64,000 nucleotides of DNA from Maribacter flavus (GCF_008386635.1 NZ_VUOE01000001.1:124001-188000), one strand, 5' to 3'; positions 19,446-28,443 are shown, counted from the first letter of the stretch. The notes: a model not told the origin generated them from the sequence alone. Program-made: numbers and translations.

Positions 19446-20903
19446 ATGAAAATGAAAAAGGGCGCATCAATATGTAGGGTATTGGCCATGCCAATACTTC
19501 TCCTAATAGCTTTTTGTTTCAACTTCAGAATCTATTCCCAAGAATGCCCTACCCTAATTTCCCCATTGGATGGTGATACTGACGTTCCTGTTGACAATCT
19601 AATCCAATGGACGGCCGTCGATGGTATCATAGGGTATTTGGTATCTTTAGGAACCACTCCCGGAGGGGGCGAAATCATAAACAGAAGATCCTCCGGCCTT
19701 AATAACTTTTATCAACCTGAAGTAGGTTTGCCTTCCAATACGGTGGTTTATGTAACCATCAGCCTATTTCTCCCGGATGCTCCAATTAAAGTCTGTCCCT
19801 TAAGAATATTTACAACGGAAACGGTTACGACAGCCCCGGATTGTACGGAATTGATTAATCCGCTTAATAATGAAACAGATGTTCTGGTAAATAGCAACCT
19901 CAGATGGAATTATGCTACCGGGGCAACGGACTATAGACTTTCCGTAGGTACCTCTTCAGGGAACTATGATATTGTTGACAGTCAACTAACGGGAAATAGA
20001 CTGGTGTATGGTTTTGGGGAACCGTTGGAATTGGACCAAGAATATTTCGTGTTGATAGTTCCTTTAAATGAAAATGGAGAGGCAACAGGATGTATTGAGG
20101 AGCGCTTTACAACAGGAATACCTACCGTAAGTTGCCAGGATTCCGATTTCCCTACGATTACCATACCGGACCAAATTGGACTTTGCGAAGATCAAGGGTT
20201 TGGCATCATTGACTCCAAGGATATTGCTAGGGGATACCGATGGATTTTTATCGATTCTGATGGATCCGAAACTATTCTCTCGGAAGATTCACAACTTAGA
20301 TATGAAAGAGTGGGACAATATAGACTGGAGCTTTACAATATCCTTAACCAGTTCGGTGGCGCCATTGAGTGTCCTGTTTCCAAAAATTTTGAGGTGGTTT
20401 ATTCAGAAACACCGATAATTTCGGATGTCTTGATAACGCGGCAAAATTCAGGTTTAACATTGGACATCAGAACGGAGAGTAGCGGAAGTTTTGAATTTTC
20501 TCTGGATGGTCCAAATTCGAATTTTCAAGATAGTCCGATCTTTAGAAATGTGGAACCGGGGGAAAGAACCGTATATGTAAGAGACCGATATGGATGTGGA
20601 GTTGTGGAAAGAGCGATTGAAAAAGAACTTTCCCCACAGGATTTTCCCGTATTCTTTACCCCGAATGGCGATGGTTACAATGATTTTTGGCAGTACAGAA
20701 AACCAGAGGATTCCAATGAAATACCCTATGAGGTCATTCATATTTTTGATCGTTACGGAAATTTTTTGGCGCAAATAGACCCAACCTCCACAGGTTGGAA
20801 CGGTATTTTTAATGGGCGCGAAATGCCGGCATCTGATTATTGGTTCAGGGCAATTTCATTTACAAAGAAAGAGGTAAAAGGACATTTTACCCTCAAACGG
20901 TAG
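19446..20903 (+). CDS. T9SS type B sorting domain-containing surface protein
   Basis: I place the start at ATG 19446 (MKMKKGASICRVLAMPILLL) because it gives a normal signal peptide ending near FRIYSQ. An in-frame TTG lies 12 nt upstream and another ATG 6 nt downstream. The 485-residue product has two fibronectin-type-III-like repeats, each opening C(P/T)xLIxPLxxxTDV (~24-125 and ~135-225), then a PKD/SprB-like stretch (SFEFSLDG ... VYVRDRYGCG, ~345-395). It ends in a type B sorting domain (FFTPNGDGYNDFW, IFDRYGNFL, GWNGIF, GHFTLKR). Export across the outer membrane by T9SS follows from family knowledge. Partner and ligand are unknown. Confidence 0.88.
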   Translation: MKMKKGASICRVLAMPILLLIAFCFNFRIYSQECPTLISPLDGDTDVPVDNLIQWTAVDGIIGYLVSLGTTPGGGEIINRRSSGLNNFYQPEVGLPSNTVVYVTISLFLPDAPIKVCPLRIFTTETVTTAPDCTELINPLNNETDVLVNSNLRWNYATGATDYRLSVGTSSGNYDIVDSQLTGNRLVYGFGEPLELDQEYFVLIVPLNENGEATGCIEERFTTGIPTVSCQDSDFPTITIPDQIGLCEDQGFGIIDSKDIARGYRWIFIDSDGSETILSEDSQLRYERVGQYRLELYNILNQFGGAIECPVSKNFEVVYSETPIISDVLITRQNSGLTLDIRTESSGSFEFSLDGPNSNFQDSPIFRNVEPGERTVYVRDRYGCGVVERAIEKELSPQDFPVFFTPNGDGYNDFWQYRKPEDSNEIPYEVIHIFDRYGNFLAQIDPTSTGWNGIFNGREMPASDYWFRAISFTKKEVKGHFTLKR

Positions 20904-20998
20904 GTTGAACCTTAAATTCAACATAATATCATTCCTTTTTTGGCAAGAATTCTATTAACCAAGTTAACTATAGTTATAGTCTTTCGTACTTTTAAAGT

Positions 20999-22990
20999 AT
21001 GAAATTTAACGTAGTATCGGAATTTAGTCCTACAGGAGATCAGCCCAATGCGATAAAACAACTTTCAAACGGTATCAAGGAGGGTGAAAAGTATCAGACC
21101 CTGCTGGGAGTAACCGGATCAGGTAAGACGTTTACCATTGCAAATGTTATCGAAGAAGTACAAAGGCCTACTTTGGTCTTGGCCCATAACAAGACCTTGG
21201 CGGCACAGCTTTATTCCGAGTTCAAACAGTTTTTTCCAAAAAATGCCATTGAATATTTTGTCTCGTATTACGACTATTATCAACCGGAAGCCTACATTCC
21301 CACAAGTGGAGTGTATATCGAAAAGGACCTTTCCATTAATGAGGATATCGAAAAACTAAGACTCAGTGCCACTTCCTCCTTATTGTCTGGAAGAAGGGAC
21401 GTGCTGGTGGTAGCCTCCGTATCCTGCCTGTATGGTATTGGAAATCCCATCGAATTTCAAAAGAACGTGATTTCCATCCAAAAAGATCAGGTCATTTCCA
21501 GAACCAAGTTTTTACATCAGTTGGTACAAAGTCTTTATTCAAGGACTACGGCGGATTTTAGAAATGGAAATTTTAGGGTAAAGGGAGATGTAGTCGATGT
21601 CTTTCCAAGTTATGCGGACCACGCCTTCAGAATTCATTTTTTTGGGGATGAAATTGAGGAAATAGAAGCTTTTGACCCATTCAACAACACAATTTTGGAA
21701 GTGTATGATAGCCTGAATATCTATCCGGCCAACATGTTCGTGACCTCACAGGATGTTTTGCAAAATGCCATACACAACATTCAGGACGATTTGGTAAAAC
21801 AAATCGATTATTTCAAGGAAATAGGAAAACCTCTTGAAGCCAAAAGACTGGAGGAGCGGACCAACTTTGACTTGGAAATGATCCGGGAATTGGGTTATTG
21901 CTCGGGTATAGAGAATTACTCCAGATATCTTGATGGTAGGGAACCGGGAACAAGGCCTTTCTGTTTGTTGGATTATTTCCCAAAGGACTACCTTATGGTC
22001 ATCGATGAAAGCCACGTAACCGTACCGCAGGTCCATGCCATGTACGGTGGCGACCGTTCCAGAAAGGTGAATTTGGTGGATTATGGCTTTAGATTGCCCG
22101 CTGCAATGGACAATAGACCCTTAAAGTTTGAGGAGTTCGAGGCACTACAAAATCAGGTCATTTATGTAAGTGCCACGCCTGCGGATTACGAATTGCAATT
22201 GAGCCAGGGTATCTATGTGGAGCAGGTGATTCGCCCTACCGGGTTGTTGGACCCTATCATTGAAGTCCGCCCAAGCCTGAATCAGATAGATGACTTAGTG
22301 GAGGAAATCCATCAACGTGTTGAACGGGACGAACGGATTTTGGTTACCACACTTACCAAGAGGATGGCGGAAGAACTTGCCAAGTATTTGGATCGCATAA
22401 GTGTTCGATGCAGGTACATCCATAGCGACGTCGATACCCTGGAACGTGTGGAGATCATGCAGGACCTTAGAAAGGGGATTTTTGATGTGCTGATAGGCGT
22501 CAATCTTTTGAGGGAAGGATTGGACCTACCTGAGGTTTCCTTGGTCGCAATTTTGGATGCGGACAAGGAAGGGTTTTTACGAAACAATAGATCTTTGACA
22601 CAGACCGTTGGTCGTGCGGCCAGAAACCTAAATGGTAAGGCCATAATGTATGCCGATAAGATTACGGAAAGCATGCAAAAGACCATTGACGAAACAAATT
22701 ACAGAAGGGAAAAACAGATACAGTATAATACCGAAAACAACATTACGCCAAAGGCCTTGAACAAAAATTTGGACAGCGTACTATCCAAAAATTCGGTCTC
22801 CACCTATCATTACCAAAAAGAGGAATTGAGAGCGGCGGAACCCGATTTGGAATACCTTACCAAAGATCAATTGGATAAGCTTATCAGGGAAAAGAGAAAG
22901 GCCATGGAGAAGGCGGCAAAGGAGCTGGATTTTATGCAGGCGGCCAAACTAAGGGACGAAATAAAGGCGCTTCAGGAACAGGAAACCTAG
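20999..22990 (+). CDS. uvrB: Excinuclease ABC subunit B
   Basis: A 663-residue UvrB of normal length. Walker A is GVTGSGKT (37-44), followed by the damage-binding beta-hairpin region (YYDYYQPEAYIP), the helicase motif VIDESHVTVPQ, the motif VSATPADYE, and helicase motifs V/VI (GVNLLREGLDLPEV, QTVGRAARN). A C-terminal UVR motif (~625-660, MQAAKLRDEIKAL) binds UvrC. The protein loads onto damaged DNA with UvrA and recruits UvrC for nucleotide excision repair. It appears monocistronic, with 95 nt of AT-rich leader and no uvrA or uvrC in the window. Confidence 0.98.
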   Translation: MKFNVVSEFSPTGDQPNAIKQLSNGIKEGEKYQTLLGVTGSGKTFTIANVIEEVQRPTLVLAHNKTLAAQLYSEFKQFFPKNAIEYFVSYYDYYQPEAYIPTSGVYIEKDLSINEDIEKLRLSATSSLLSGRRDVLVVASVSCLYGIGNPIEFQKNVISIQKDQVISRTKFLHQLVQSLYSRTTADFRNGNFRVKGDVVDVFPSYADHAFRIHFFGDEIEEIEAFDPFNNTILEVYDSLNIYPANMFVTSQDVLQNAIHNIQDDLVKQIDYFKEIGKPLEAKRLEERTNFDLEMIRELGYCSGIENYSRYLDGREPGTRPFCLLDYFPKDYLMVIDESHVTVPQVHAMYGGDRSRKVNLVDYGFRLPAAMDNRPLKFEEFEALQNQVIYVSATPADYELQLSQGIYVEQVIRPTGLLDPIIEVRPSLNQIDDLVEEIHQRVERDERILVTTLTKRMAEELAKYLDRISVRCRYIHSDVDTLERVEIMQDLRKGIFDVLIGVNLLREGLDLPEVSLVAILDADKEGFLRNNRSLTQTVGRAARNLNGKAIMYADKITESMQKTIDETNYRREKQIQYNTENNITPKALNKNLDSVLSKNSVSTYHYQKEELRAAEPDLEYLTKDQLDKLIREKRKAMEKAAKELDFMQAAKLRDEIKALQEQET

Positions 22991-23124
22991 GATTGCACTA
23001 AAAATTCCGTGTTTTCGATACTTATAAAGTAACCAATTATATAGAATCGATTAAAAATTTGATTTACAATTTTTTATAATTATTTTTAGACAAATCTAAA
23101 ACGAAGTATTCCCCAATAATTAAT

Positions 23125-24648
23125 ATGAAAAAGTGGTTTTTCCTAGCGATTCTGACCTGCTTTATGGTATATCAAAAAAGTTGGTCCCAAAAAGTTTCGG
23201 CCGAAAAAATTGAAGCCATGACCGATGAAATCTTCGTTGAATCGGTTTTCAATTTACGACAATTTTTAACACTTCCAAACGATGGTAATTTTCCCGAACA
23301 GATAGCTGCAAATTTGACTTGGTGCGACAGTGCTTTTTCTGCGTTGAACTTCAGGACCCAGGTGATAGAAACAGCAGGTGCCCCGCTCCTATTCGCTGAA
23401 AAAATAGTTCGAAAAAAAGGGAAATCGGTTTTGTTCTATTTACAAATCGATGGGCAACCGGTGGACACTACAAAATGGTTTCAGCCCAATCCATTTAAAC
23501 CGGTTCTGAAAGAAAAACAGCATGGAAAATGGGAAATCATCGACTTTGAAAAATTAAGGGAGGATGTTGATTTTGATTGGCGCATTTTTGCCCGCTCATC
23601 CTCAGATTCCAAAGGTCCCGCAATGTCCTTTTTGACCGCTTTGCAAATCCTGGATTTAAAGAAAATAAAACCCGAATTCAATATCAAGGTCATCATGGAT
23701 TTTCAGGAAGAACTGGGCTCGCCCCACCTACCCAAAGCGGTCGCTCAAAACAGGGAACTTTTGGATGCGGAAATGCTGTTCATAATGGATGGCACAAGGC
23801 ATCTATCCAACTTGCCAACACTAACGTATGGAGCAAGGGGCATCGCCACGGCGACCCTAAGGATTTTTGGCCCAAAATACGGATTGCATAGCGGACAGTA
23901 TGGAAACTTTGCGCCAAATCCGGTTTTTGAGGCATCCCGACTCATTGCCAGTATGAAGGACGAAAAGGGCAAGGTAACCATACCGGGGTTTTACGAAGGT
24001 GTTCAGCTCACGGAAAGCGACAAGAGAAGTTTGGCCGCCATACCGGAAAATCTAGACAGCACCTTGGTAAACCTAGGTATTGCCGCCCCAGATGAAGTAG
24101 CGCCCACCTATCAGGAAGCATTGCAATATCCGTCTTTGAATATCAGGGGTATGAAGTCGGCATGGGTTGAAAAAGAAGTTCGGACCATAATTCCATCCGA
24201 AGTAATCATCGAAATCGATATGCGCTTGGTTCCAGAGACTCCGGGAGAACGACAGGTAATGCTTCTAAAGAAACATATTGAAAATTTTGGGTATCACCTC
24301 GTGGATTCCTTACCATCGATTGAGGAACGGGCAACCTACCCTAAACTGGCATCTTTCAAGTATCGATTGGGGTCGCAACCGTTTCGGACGGATATGGATA
24401 GCGCAATTGGCCTTTTTCTAAATAGTGCTATGAGCAGAGTGTTTGGTAACAATATCGTAAATATGCGTACCACCGGCGGCTCACAACCCATGGCCCCATT
24501 TATAAAAACCTTGGAAATACCCGCAGTATCCATTCGCATTCCGAATCCTGACAATGCCATCCACGGGCCCAACGAGAATTTACGTTTGGGAAATTACAGG
24601 GAAGGTATCATGAGCTGCTTGGCCATTCTCACGGAAAAACTGGAGTAA
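23125..24648 (+). CDS. Exported M20 family dipeptidase-like metallopeptidase with altered zinc ligand
   Basis: 507 residues with a signal peptide (MKKWFFLAILTCFMVYQKSW then SQK). The M20/carnosinase fold is clear: bridging Asp in SSSDSKGP, catalytic and ligand Glu in QEELGSP, Asp in IMDGTRH, dimerisation-domain motif LHSGQYGNFAPNP, and the late His in AIHGPNENLRLGNY. The first zinc site, normally GHYDVQP, reads LQIDGQP, so the expected His is Gln107 while the following catalytic-site Asp109 is kept. The enzyme may therefore bind one metal differently. It is probably periplasmic or envelope-located. It is followed by a convergent small heat-shock gene and a terminator. It is not a simple pseudogene, because the frame and other motifs are intact. 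Confidence 0.85.
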   Translation: MKKWFFLAILTCFMVYQKSWSQKVSAEKIEAMTDEIFVESVFNLRQFLTLPNDGNFPEQIAANLTWCDSAFSALNFRTQVIETAGAPLLFAEKIVRKKGKSVLFYLQIDGQPVDTTKWFQPNPFKPVLKEKQHGKWEIIDFEKLREDVDFDWRIFARSSSDSKGPAMSFLTALQILDLKKIKPEFNIKVIMDFQEELGSPHLPKAVAQNRELLDAEMLFIMDGTRHLSNLPTLTYGARGIATATLRIFGPKYGLHSGQYGNFAPNPVFEASRLIASMKDEKGKVTIPGFYEGVQLTESDKRSLAAIPENLDSTLVNLGIAAPDEVAPTYQEALQYPSLNIRGMKSAWVEKEVRTIIPSEVIIEIDMRLVPETPGERQVMLLKKHIENFGYHLVDSLPSIEERATYPKLASFKYRLGSQPFRTDMDSAIGLFLNSAMSRVFGNNIVNMRTTGGSQPMAPFIKTLEIPAVSIRIPNPDNAIHGPNENLRLGNYREGIMSCLAILTEKLE

Positions 24649-24746
24649 ATAAATACCTAAGGGAACGCCCACTAGGCAACCATAGAAAACCAAATGACAG
24701 ATTTGAGGTAAGCCCTGCGGTATTGATTCTATTGACGGCACCAATA

Positions 24747-24777
24747 AAAAAGTGCCCTGATCTCTCAGGACACTTTT
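24747..24777 (-). terminator. Terminator, mainly for the small heat-shock gene
   Basis: AAAAGTGCCCTGA / TCAGGACACTTTT pair with one mismatch around a TCTC loop. On the minus strand the stem is followed by six T's, so it fits the end of the leftward gene best; it may also stop the rightward peptidase transcript. Confidence 0.7.
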
Positions 24778-24833
24778 CAACTAACCAACTCAACCAAACA
24801 TCATGAAATCCATTGAAGGATTGCACAATTCTT

Positions 24834-25259
24834 TTATGATAATTCTATCATTCTCTTAGGCTTTGGCAACGCCTCTTCTTTTTTCGGCAAGGCAAATCGC
24901 AATATTCCATTCTCATAGGAAGCATCGATTTTATCCGCATCAACGGATTCAGGAAGTGTGAAGGACCTCTTGAAAGAAGCGTATCCAAATTCCCTCCTCG
25001 TGTAATTACCTTCCTTCGTCTCGTTCTCTGTTTTTACTTCGGAGGAAATCGTTAAAAGATTGTCATCAATCTCAATGTTAAAATCCTCTTTCTTCCTTCC
25101 GGGAACCGACATTTCCAATTCAAACCCGGTTTCATTTTCTTTAATGTTCACTGCTGGAACGGTACTGTTGAAATTTTCCATTCCACCAAACCAATCAGGT
25201 TTGAAAATCTCGTTCATCAATGAAGGAAACAACACGTCATTTCTTTTAATTAGGTTCAT
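24834..25259 (-). CDS. Small heat-shock protein, Hsp20/alpha-crystallin family
   Basis: 141 residues. The N-terminal arm carries KRNDVLFPSLMNEIF, followed by an alpha-crystallin domain (~35-130) with the conserved A-x-x-x-NGxL motif (ASYENGILRFALPKKEE) and a short C-terminal extension (PKPKRMIELS). Such proteins are ATP-independent holdases that bind unfolding proteins in the cytoplasm under heat or oxidative stress. It is transcribed alone, divergently from a DUF2254 gene. The shared 203-bp intergenic region contains a repeated motif (25332-25377) that could be a stress operator. The terminator at 24747-24777 ends the transcript. Confidence 0.95.
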   Translation of the reverse strand: MNLIKRNDVLFPSLMNEIFKPDWFGGMENFNSTVPAVNIKENETGFELEMSVPGRKKEDFNIEIDDNLLTISSEVKTENETKEGNYTRREFGYASFKRSFTLPESVDADKIDASYENGILRFALPKKEEALPKPKRMIELS

Positions 25260-25331
25260 AACTTTTATATTTTTTTAGATTAAACTTTGTTACGCCTAGC
25301 ATAAGACAAATCCTATACCACTGAAAATTTT

Positions 25332-25377
25332 ATGTCAATATGTCCTAATTACTCAAAGCAATGATGTCAATATGACA
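25332..25377. promoter_or_regulatory. Two direct copies of ATGTCAATATG between hsp20 and DUF2254 genes
   Basis: ATGTCAATATG occurs at 25332-25342 and 25364-25374, exactly 32 bp apart (about three helical turns). The second copy extends to TGTCAATATGACA (25365-25377), a near-perfect dyad with TGTCA/TGACA half-sites. The position, 73-118 bp from the hsp20 start and 86-131 bp from the DUF2254 start, suits a regulator or a stress promoter. The binding protein is not known. Confidence 0.45.
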
Positions 25378-25462
25378 TTATTTTATTTTTTGAGTTCGTT
25401 TAAAATGCTTTTTAAGTAAGGAATTGTCAGCCCTCTGACTAGATTTATAGCAACATAAATCA

Positions 25463-26731
25463 ATGAACCGAATCAAGAATATATTTTACAGGGTACGAAG
25501 TAAGATCGCTTTCTATCCCACAATTATTTCGGTTACCGGAATATTGGTCGCCTTTCTGTTTATTTATCTGGAACAGAGGGGCATTTCCAAATTCCTTATG
25601 GACATGGCCCCAGGTCTCGTCATTGATAATACGGAAACCGCAAGAACGCTTTTAAGCACGTTGATCGGCGGGTTGATTTCCTTGATGGTATTCAGTTTTT
25701 CCATGGTTATGATATTACTGAACCAAGCCTCCAGCAACTTTTCCCCTAGGGTGCTACCTGGTATAATTTCCGATGAGAAACACCAAATTGTATTGGGGCT
25801 TTATCTGGCCGTGATTCTATACAATATTTTCATTCTGGTCTCTATTGAACCGACCGACCCCTCCTACCAAACCCCGGGATTTTCGGTACTGATTGCCATT
25901 ATTCTAACGGTTCTATGTTTGGCTTCCTTTATCTATTTCATTCACAACATATCCCAATCCATACAGGTTGGAACGATTCTTTACGCCATCCACTCTAGAA
26001 CCAAGAAAAGTCTATTGGAAGTTTTGGAGACCGAAGTAAAAAACGATATCGATTTTCCAGAGATGCACAATTGGTCGGCTTTAAAACTGGACAAATCGGG
26101 CTATTTTCAGGGCGTACTTAAGGATGATTTGTTGGATATCTGTCTTGAGAACGAACTAAAAATCGCTTTTATAATCCGAAAAGGCCAGTTTATCCTAAGT
26201 AATCAAGTAGGAATTTTAACGAACAAATCTATTTCGGAAGAAATTAAAGCAAAGATTTTCAAGTGCTTGATCATCTCTAAGGAAGAACTTACAGGTGATA
26301 ATTATATTTATGGTTTTCGGCAAATTTCCGAAATCGGCATAAAGGCCATGTCCCCGGGAATCAATGACCCTGGGACTGCCCTTAATAGTATTGACTACCT
26401 TACGGAATTGTTCACCTTTCTCATGCAGACCAGGGATTTTGAATACTTAAGCAAGGAGGATGGAACAAATCAGGTGCGATTCATACGAAATAGCTTTCCT
26501 GAAGTGCTGTACAATGTCTTGGCAACCTACAGGCCCTATTGCGCCCACGATATCATGGTCACCGGCAAACTATTGAACATGCTCTCTTCATTACGCCAAA
26601 GAACGGTTAATTCACAACAAAGCAATGCCATAGTATTGGAAACGGATAATCTAAAAAAGGATATGGAAAAAATGATAAAAAACCAACGGGACCTTACCCA
26701 ACTGAGGGATGGATTTCATGTATGGTCCTAA
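25463..26731 (+). CDS. DUF2254 domain-containing membrane protein
   Basis: 422 residues. There are four N-terminal membrane segments (~17-37, ~63-85, ~110-130, ~142-165), then a soluble region with the DUF2254 hallmark IKAMSPGINDPGTALNSIDY (~293-312). The family is widespread but its function is not established. The topology suggests an inner-membrane protein with a large cytoplasmic domain. Its stop codon shares bases with the stop of the convergent TerB-like gene. It is divergent from hsp20 and could share the regulatory repeats at 25332-25377. Confidence 0.88.
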   Translation: MNRIKNIFYRVRSKIAFYPTIISVTGILVAFLFIYLEQRGISKFLMDMAPGLVIDNTETARTLLSTLIGGLISLMVFSFSMVMILLNQASSNFSPRVLPGIISDEKHQIVLGLYLAVILYNIFILVSIEPTDPSYQTPGFSVLIAIILTVLCLASFIYFIHNISQSIQVGTILYAIHSRTKKSLLEVLETEVKNDIDFPEMHNWSALKLDKSGYFQGVLKDDLLDICLENELKIAFIIRKGQFILSNQVGILTNKSISEEIKAKIFKCLIISKEELTGDNYIYGFRQISEIGIKAMSPGINDPGTALNSIDYLTELFTFLMQTRDFEYLSKEDGTNQVRFIRNSFPEVLYNVLATYRPYCAHDIMVTGKLLNMLSSLRQRTVNSQQSNAIVLETDNLKKDMEKMIKNQRDLTQLRDGFHVWS

Positions 26732-27147
26732 TTATAATGTGCCTTGAAAATATTGATGATTATCTCTGGCGGAACTATTTTGTTGGGGTACTCGTGCATA
26801 ATGGACAACACCTGCTCAATGGCCGATGGCGGCAGCCCCATACGTAGGCCAATATCATGTAAGCGCTCAATCTCCTTGAGGTTATTTTCATCATCGATGT
26901 TCATCAATAGAATCAACCGATTGAATTGGACCAACCGTTCCGCTTGGGATTTTGGAATTATGTGCTCCACTTCTCTTTGAAAAAGCCCATCGAACTCCCT
27001 TTTACTCACTTCAAGGCTCTGTGCCACATTAAAAAGAAAATCATATTCCGATTGCTTTAAGGTATTATCAACCCTGGCAAAAGCGATCATTTCAGAGAGA
27101 ATACTCAATTTTTCCTTTAAGGTGTTCACTGCAATTCCTTTATACAT
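26728..27147 (-). CDS. TerB-like helical protein
   Basis: 139 residues, almost wholly alpha-helical, with the pattern of TerB/DjlA-like domains: two related helical halves, EMIAFARVDNTLKQSEYDFL and LMNIDDENNLKEIERLHDIG. TerB-fold proteins bind metal or act in envelope-stress complexes, but no tellurite-resistance partners are present, so only the fold is suggested. No signal peptide is seen, so it is probably cytoplasmic. It overlaps the convergent DUF2254 gene by 4 nt. Confidence 0.7.
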   Translation of the reverse strand: MYKGIAVNTLKEKLSILSEMIAFARVDNTLKQSEYDFLFNVAQSLEVSKREFDGLFQREVEHIIPKSQAERLVQFNRLILLMNIDDENNLKEIERLHDIGLRMGLPPSAIEQVLSIMHEYPNKIVPPEIIINIFKAHYN

Positions 27148-27315
27148 TTATTTCTATGGAGATAACAACAAAATTGAAAGAATAGTATAGTTTAATCTAT
27201 GAAAAACAGTTATTTAACAAATATGATCGGGTTTCCCGTTCAACGGATTCTTTTATGTCCATGTACAGCGATCAGGAACCAATAATAATGATAACTTGCA
27301 TGAAATTTAAAGTTT

Positions 27316-27678
27316 ATGACAAACAACGATATATTTAAAAAATTGAGGGTTGCCCTAAAGCTTCGGGATGACGAAATTGTGGAAATCCTGACCCTGGTCG
27401 ACTTTAAGATTTCAAAAAGTGAATTGGGTGCTTTTTTTAGAAAGGAGGACCACCCAAACTATATGGAATGTGGTGATCAAATACTTCGTAATTTCCTGAA
27501 CGGACTTGTCATATACCTGAGAGGGACCCGGGAAAATCCTAAAAATCCAGGTGAAGTTCTCTTGGGCAAGGAACCCACCAAGAATTTCGACAAAACCAAA
27601 AGTTTTAAAAAACAACAATTGAAAAACGTGGATACCAACTTAAGTCATGGAAAATACAAGAACAAAAAAAAATCCTGA
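27316..27678 (+). CDS. DUF1456 (YehS-like) protein, single-repeat form
   Basis: 120 residues. Residues 1-70 form one DUF1456 unit (NNDIFKKLRVALKLRDDEIV, FFRKEDHPNYMECGDQILRN, FLNGL). The E. coli relative YehS has two such units, and this one looks more like the second. It is followed by a Lys-rich disordered tail (~75-120) ending KNKKKS. Function is unknown for the family; the basic tail could contact nucleic acid, but that is inference. The stop codon lies inside the stem of a bidirectional terminator. Confidence 0.8.
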   Translation: MTNNDIFKKLRVALKLRDDEIVEILTLVDFKISKSELGAFFRKEDHPNYMECGDQILRNFLNGLVIYLRGTRENPKNPGEVLLGKEPTKNFDKTKSFKKQQLKNVDTNLSHGKYKNKKKS

Positions 27679-27697
27679 TGCCGGCATCAGGATTTTT
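27671..27697. terminator. Bidirectional terminator overlapping the DUF1456 stop codon
   Basis: AATCCTGATG CCGGCATCAGGATT (27671-27694) is a perfect 24-bp dyad with an A run on the left and a T run on the right, so it can act in both directions for the two convergent genes. The TGA stop (27676-27678) is within the left arm. Confidence 0.85.
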
Positions 27698-27715
27698 TGT
27701 TTGATTTCTAAATTG

Positions 27716-28051
27716 TTAAGAGGCAATCCTCACAGGCACGGTATAAAGCTTACCTTCCTCCACATTCGAAACGTCCACTTTTTGGTAGTTCAACCTTCCC
27801 TTCACAAATCGCTCCAAATTTACGGATTCCGTATCCACGGATAACACAACGATTTCCCCTGCACTGTTCAAGGTGAACCGTACTTGTGCAGTAAGGTCGG
27901 ACTCCATTTCAGTAAAGGAATTGTTTTCCAACATTTTGGTAATTTGATTGGAAAGACTCTTTTCAGGTTCAACACCTGTTGCATCGTTGGCCAAAACATT
28001 TCCTGTTGCTAATAGCAAAGCTGCTACAAAAACTAAACTTAATTTTCTCAT
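27716..28051 (-). CDS. Small exported hypothetical protein
   Basis: I choose ATG 28051 because it starts a clean signal peptide (MRKLSLVFVAALLLATGNVL then A). An in-frame ATG eight codons upstream would add MEVKKQQV. The mature part (~90 residues) includes AQVRFTLNSAGEIVVLSVDT and LERFVKGRLNYQKV, which faintly resembles the beta-hairpin and helix of TonB C-terminal domains. No membrane anchor or proline-rich spacer is present, so it is not a TonB energy transducer. It is a periplasmic or secreted protein of unknown role, transcribed alone toward the shared terminator. Confidence 0.72.
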   Translation of the reverse strand: MRKLSLVFVAALLLATGNVLANDATGVEPEKSLSNQITKMLENNSFTEMESDLTAQVRFTLNSAGEIVVLSVDTESVNLERFVKGRLNYQKVDVSNVEEGKLYTVPVRIAS

Positions 28052-28410
28052 GACTTGTTGTTTTTTGACTTCCATTTCTGAAAGTTGATTAATAATTGAT
28101 TGATGATGATTTACTAAAAAGACGCCTCAAAAATGAGAATGTTACAACAGAACATCGTTTTAACATTTTTTTAATCAAAATCATCGCTTCTAATAGCAAG
28201 TCAAAGTTACATTGAAAAGGTTTGCTGTGACGGTTACTGACAAGTCTTAACCAAACCTTCAAATGAGTAAGCCGGCGATGAACCTAAATTTAAAATAGGC
28301 ATTTCCACATGCATGGGATTCCCTTAAGGGAGTTAAAAAAGGTTTCGATTATTGTCAACCTTTCAATAAATGTTGTGCAAAATTTGCGGCAAATTCGCGT
28401 TAACAATAAA
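28052..28410. other. Intergenic region between small exported protein and sucC
   Basis: No convincing ORF. It must hold the promoter of the leftward exported-protein gene. A possible hairpin at 28217-28259 has outer arms AAGGTTT/AAACCTT and inner arms GGTTA/TAACC. It may be a leader structure or chance. Nothing else was recognised. Confidence 0.4.
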
Positions 28411-28443
28411 AAAAAGGCAATGTTACGGTAACATTGCCTTTCT
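28411..28443 (-). terminator. sucC terminator
   Basis: AAAGGCAATGTTAC / GTAACATTGCCTTT form a 14-bp perfect dyad, with an A run on its left (T run on the minus strand), 25 nt beyond the sucC stop codon. Confidence 0.85.

Noticed and set aside
26728-27147. TerB-like protein as evidence of a tellurite-resistance operon
   Set aside because: No terC, terD, terZ or related genes are present; only the helical fold is suggested.
27255-27338. A 27-codon frame overlapping the start of the DUF1456 gene
   Set aside because: No ribosome site or conserved feature can be argued; likely chance in the leader.
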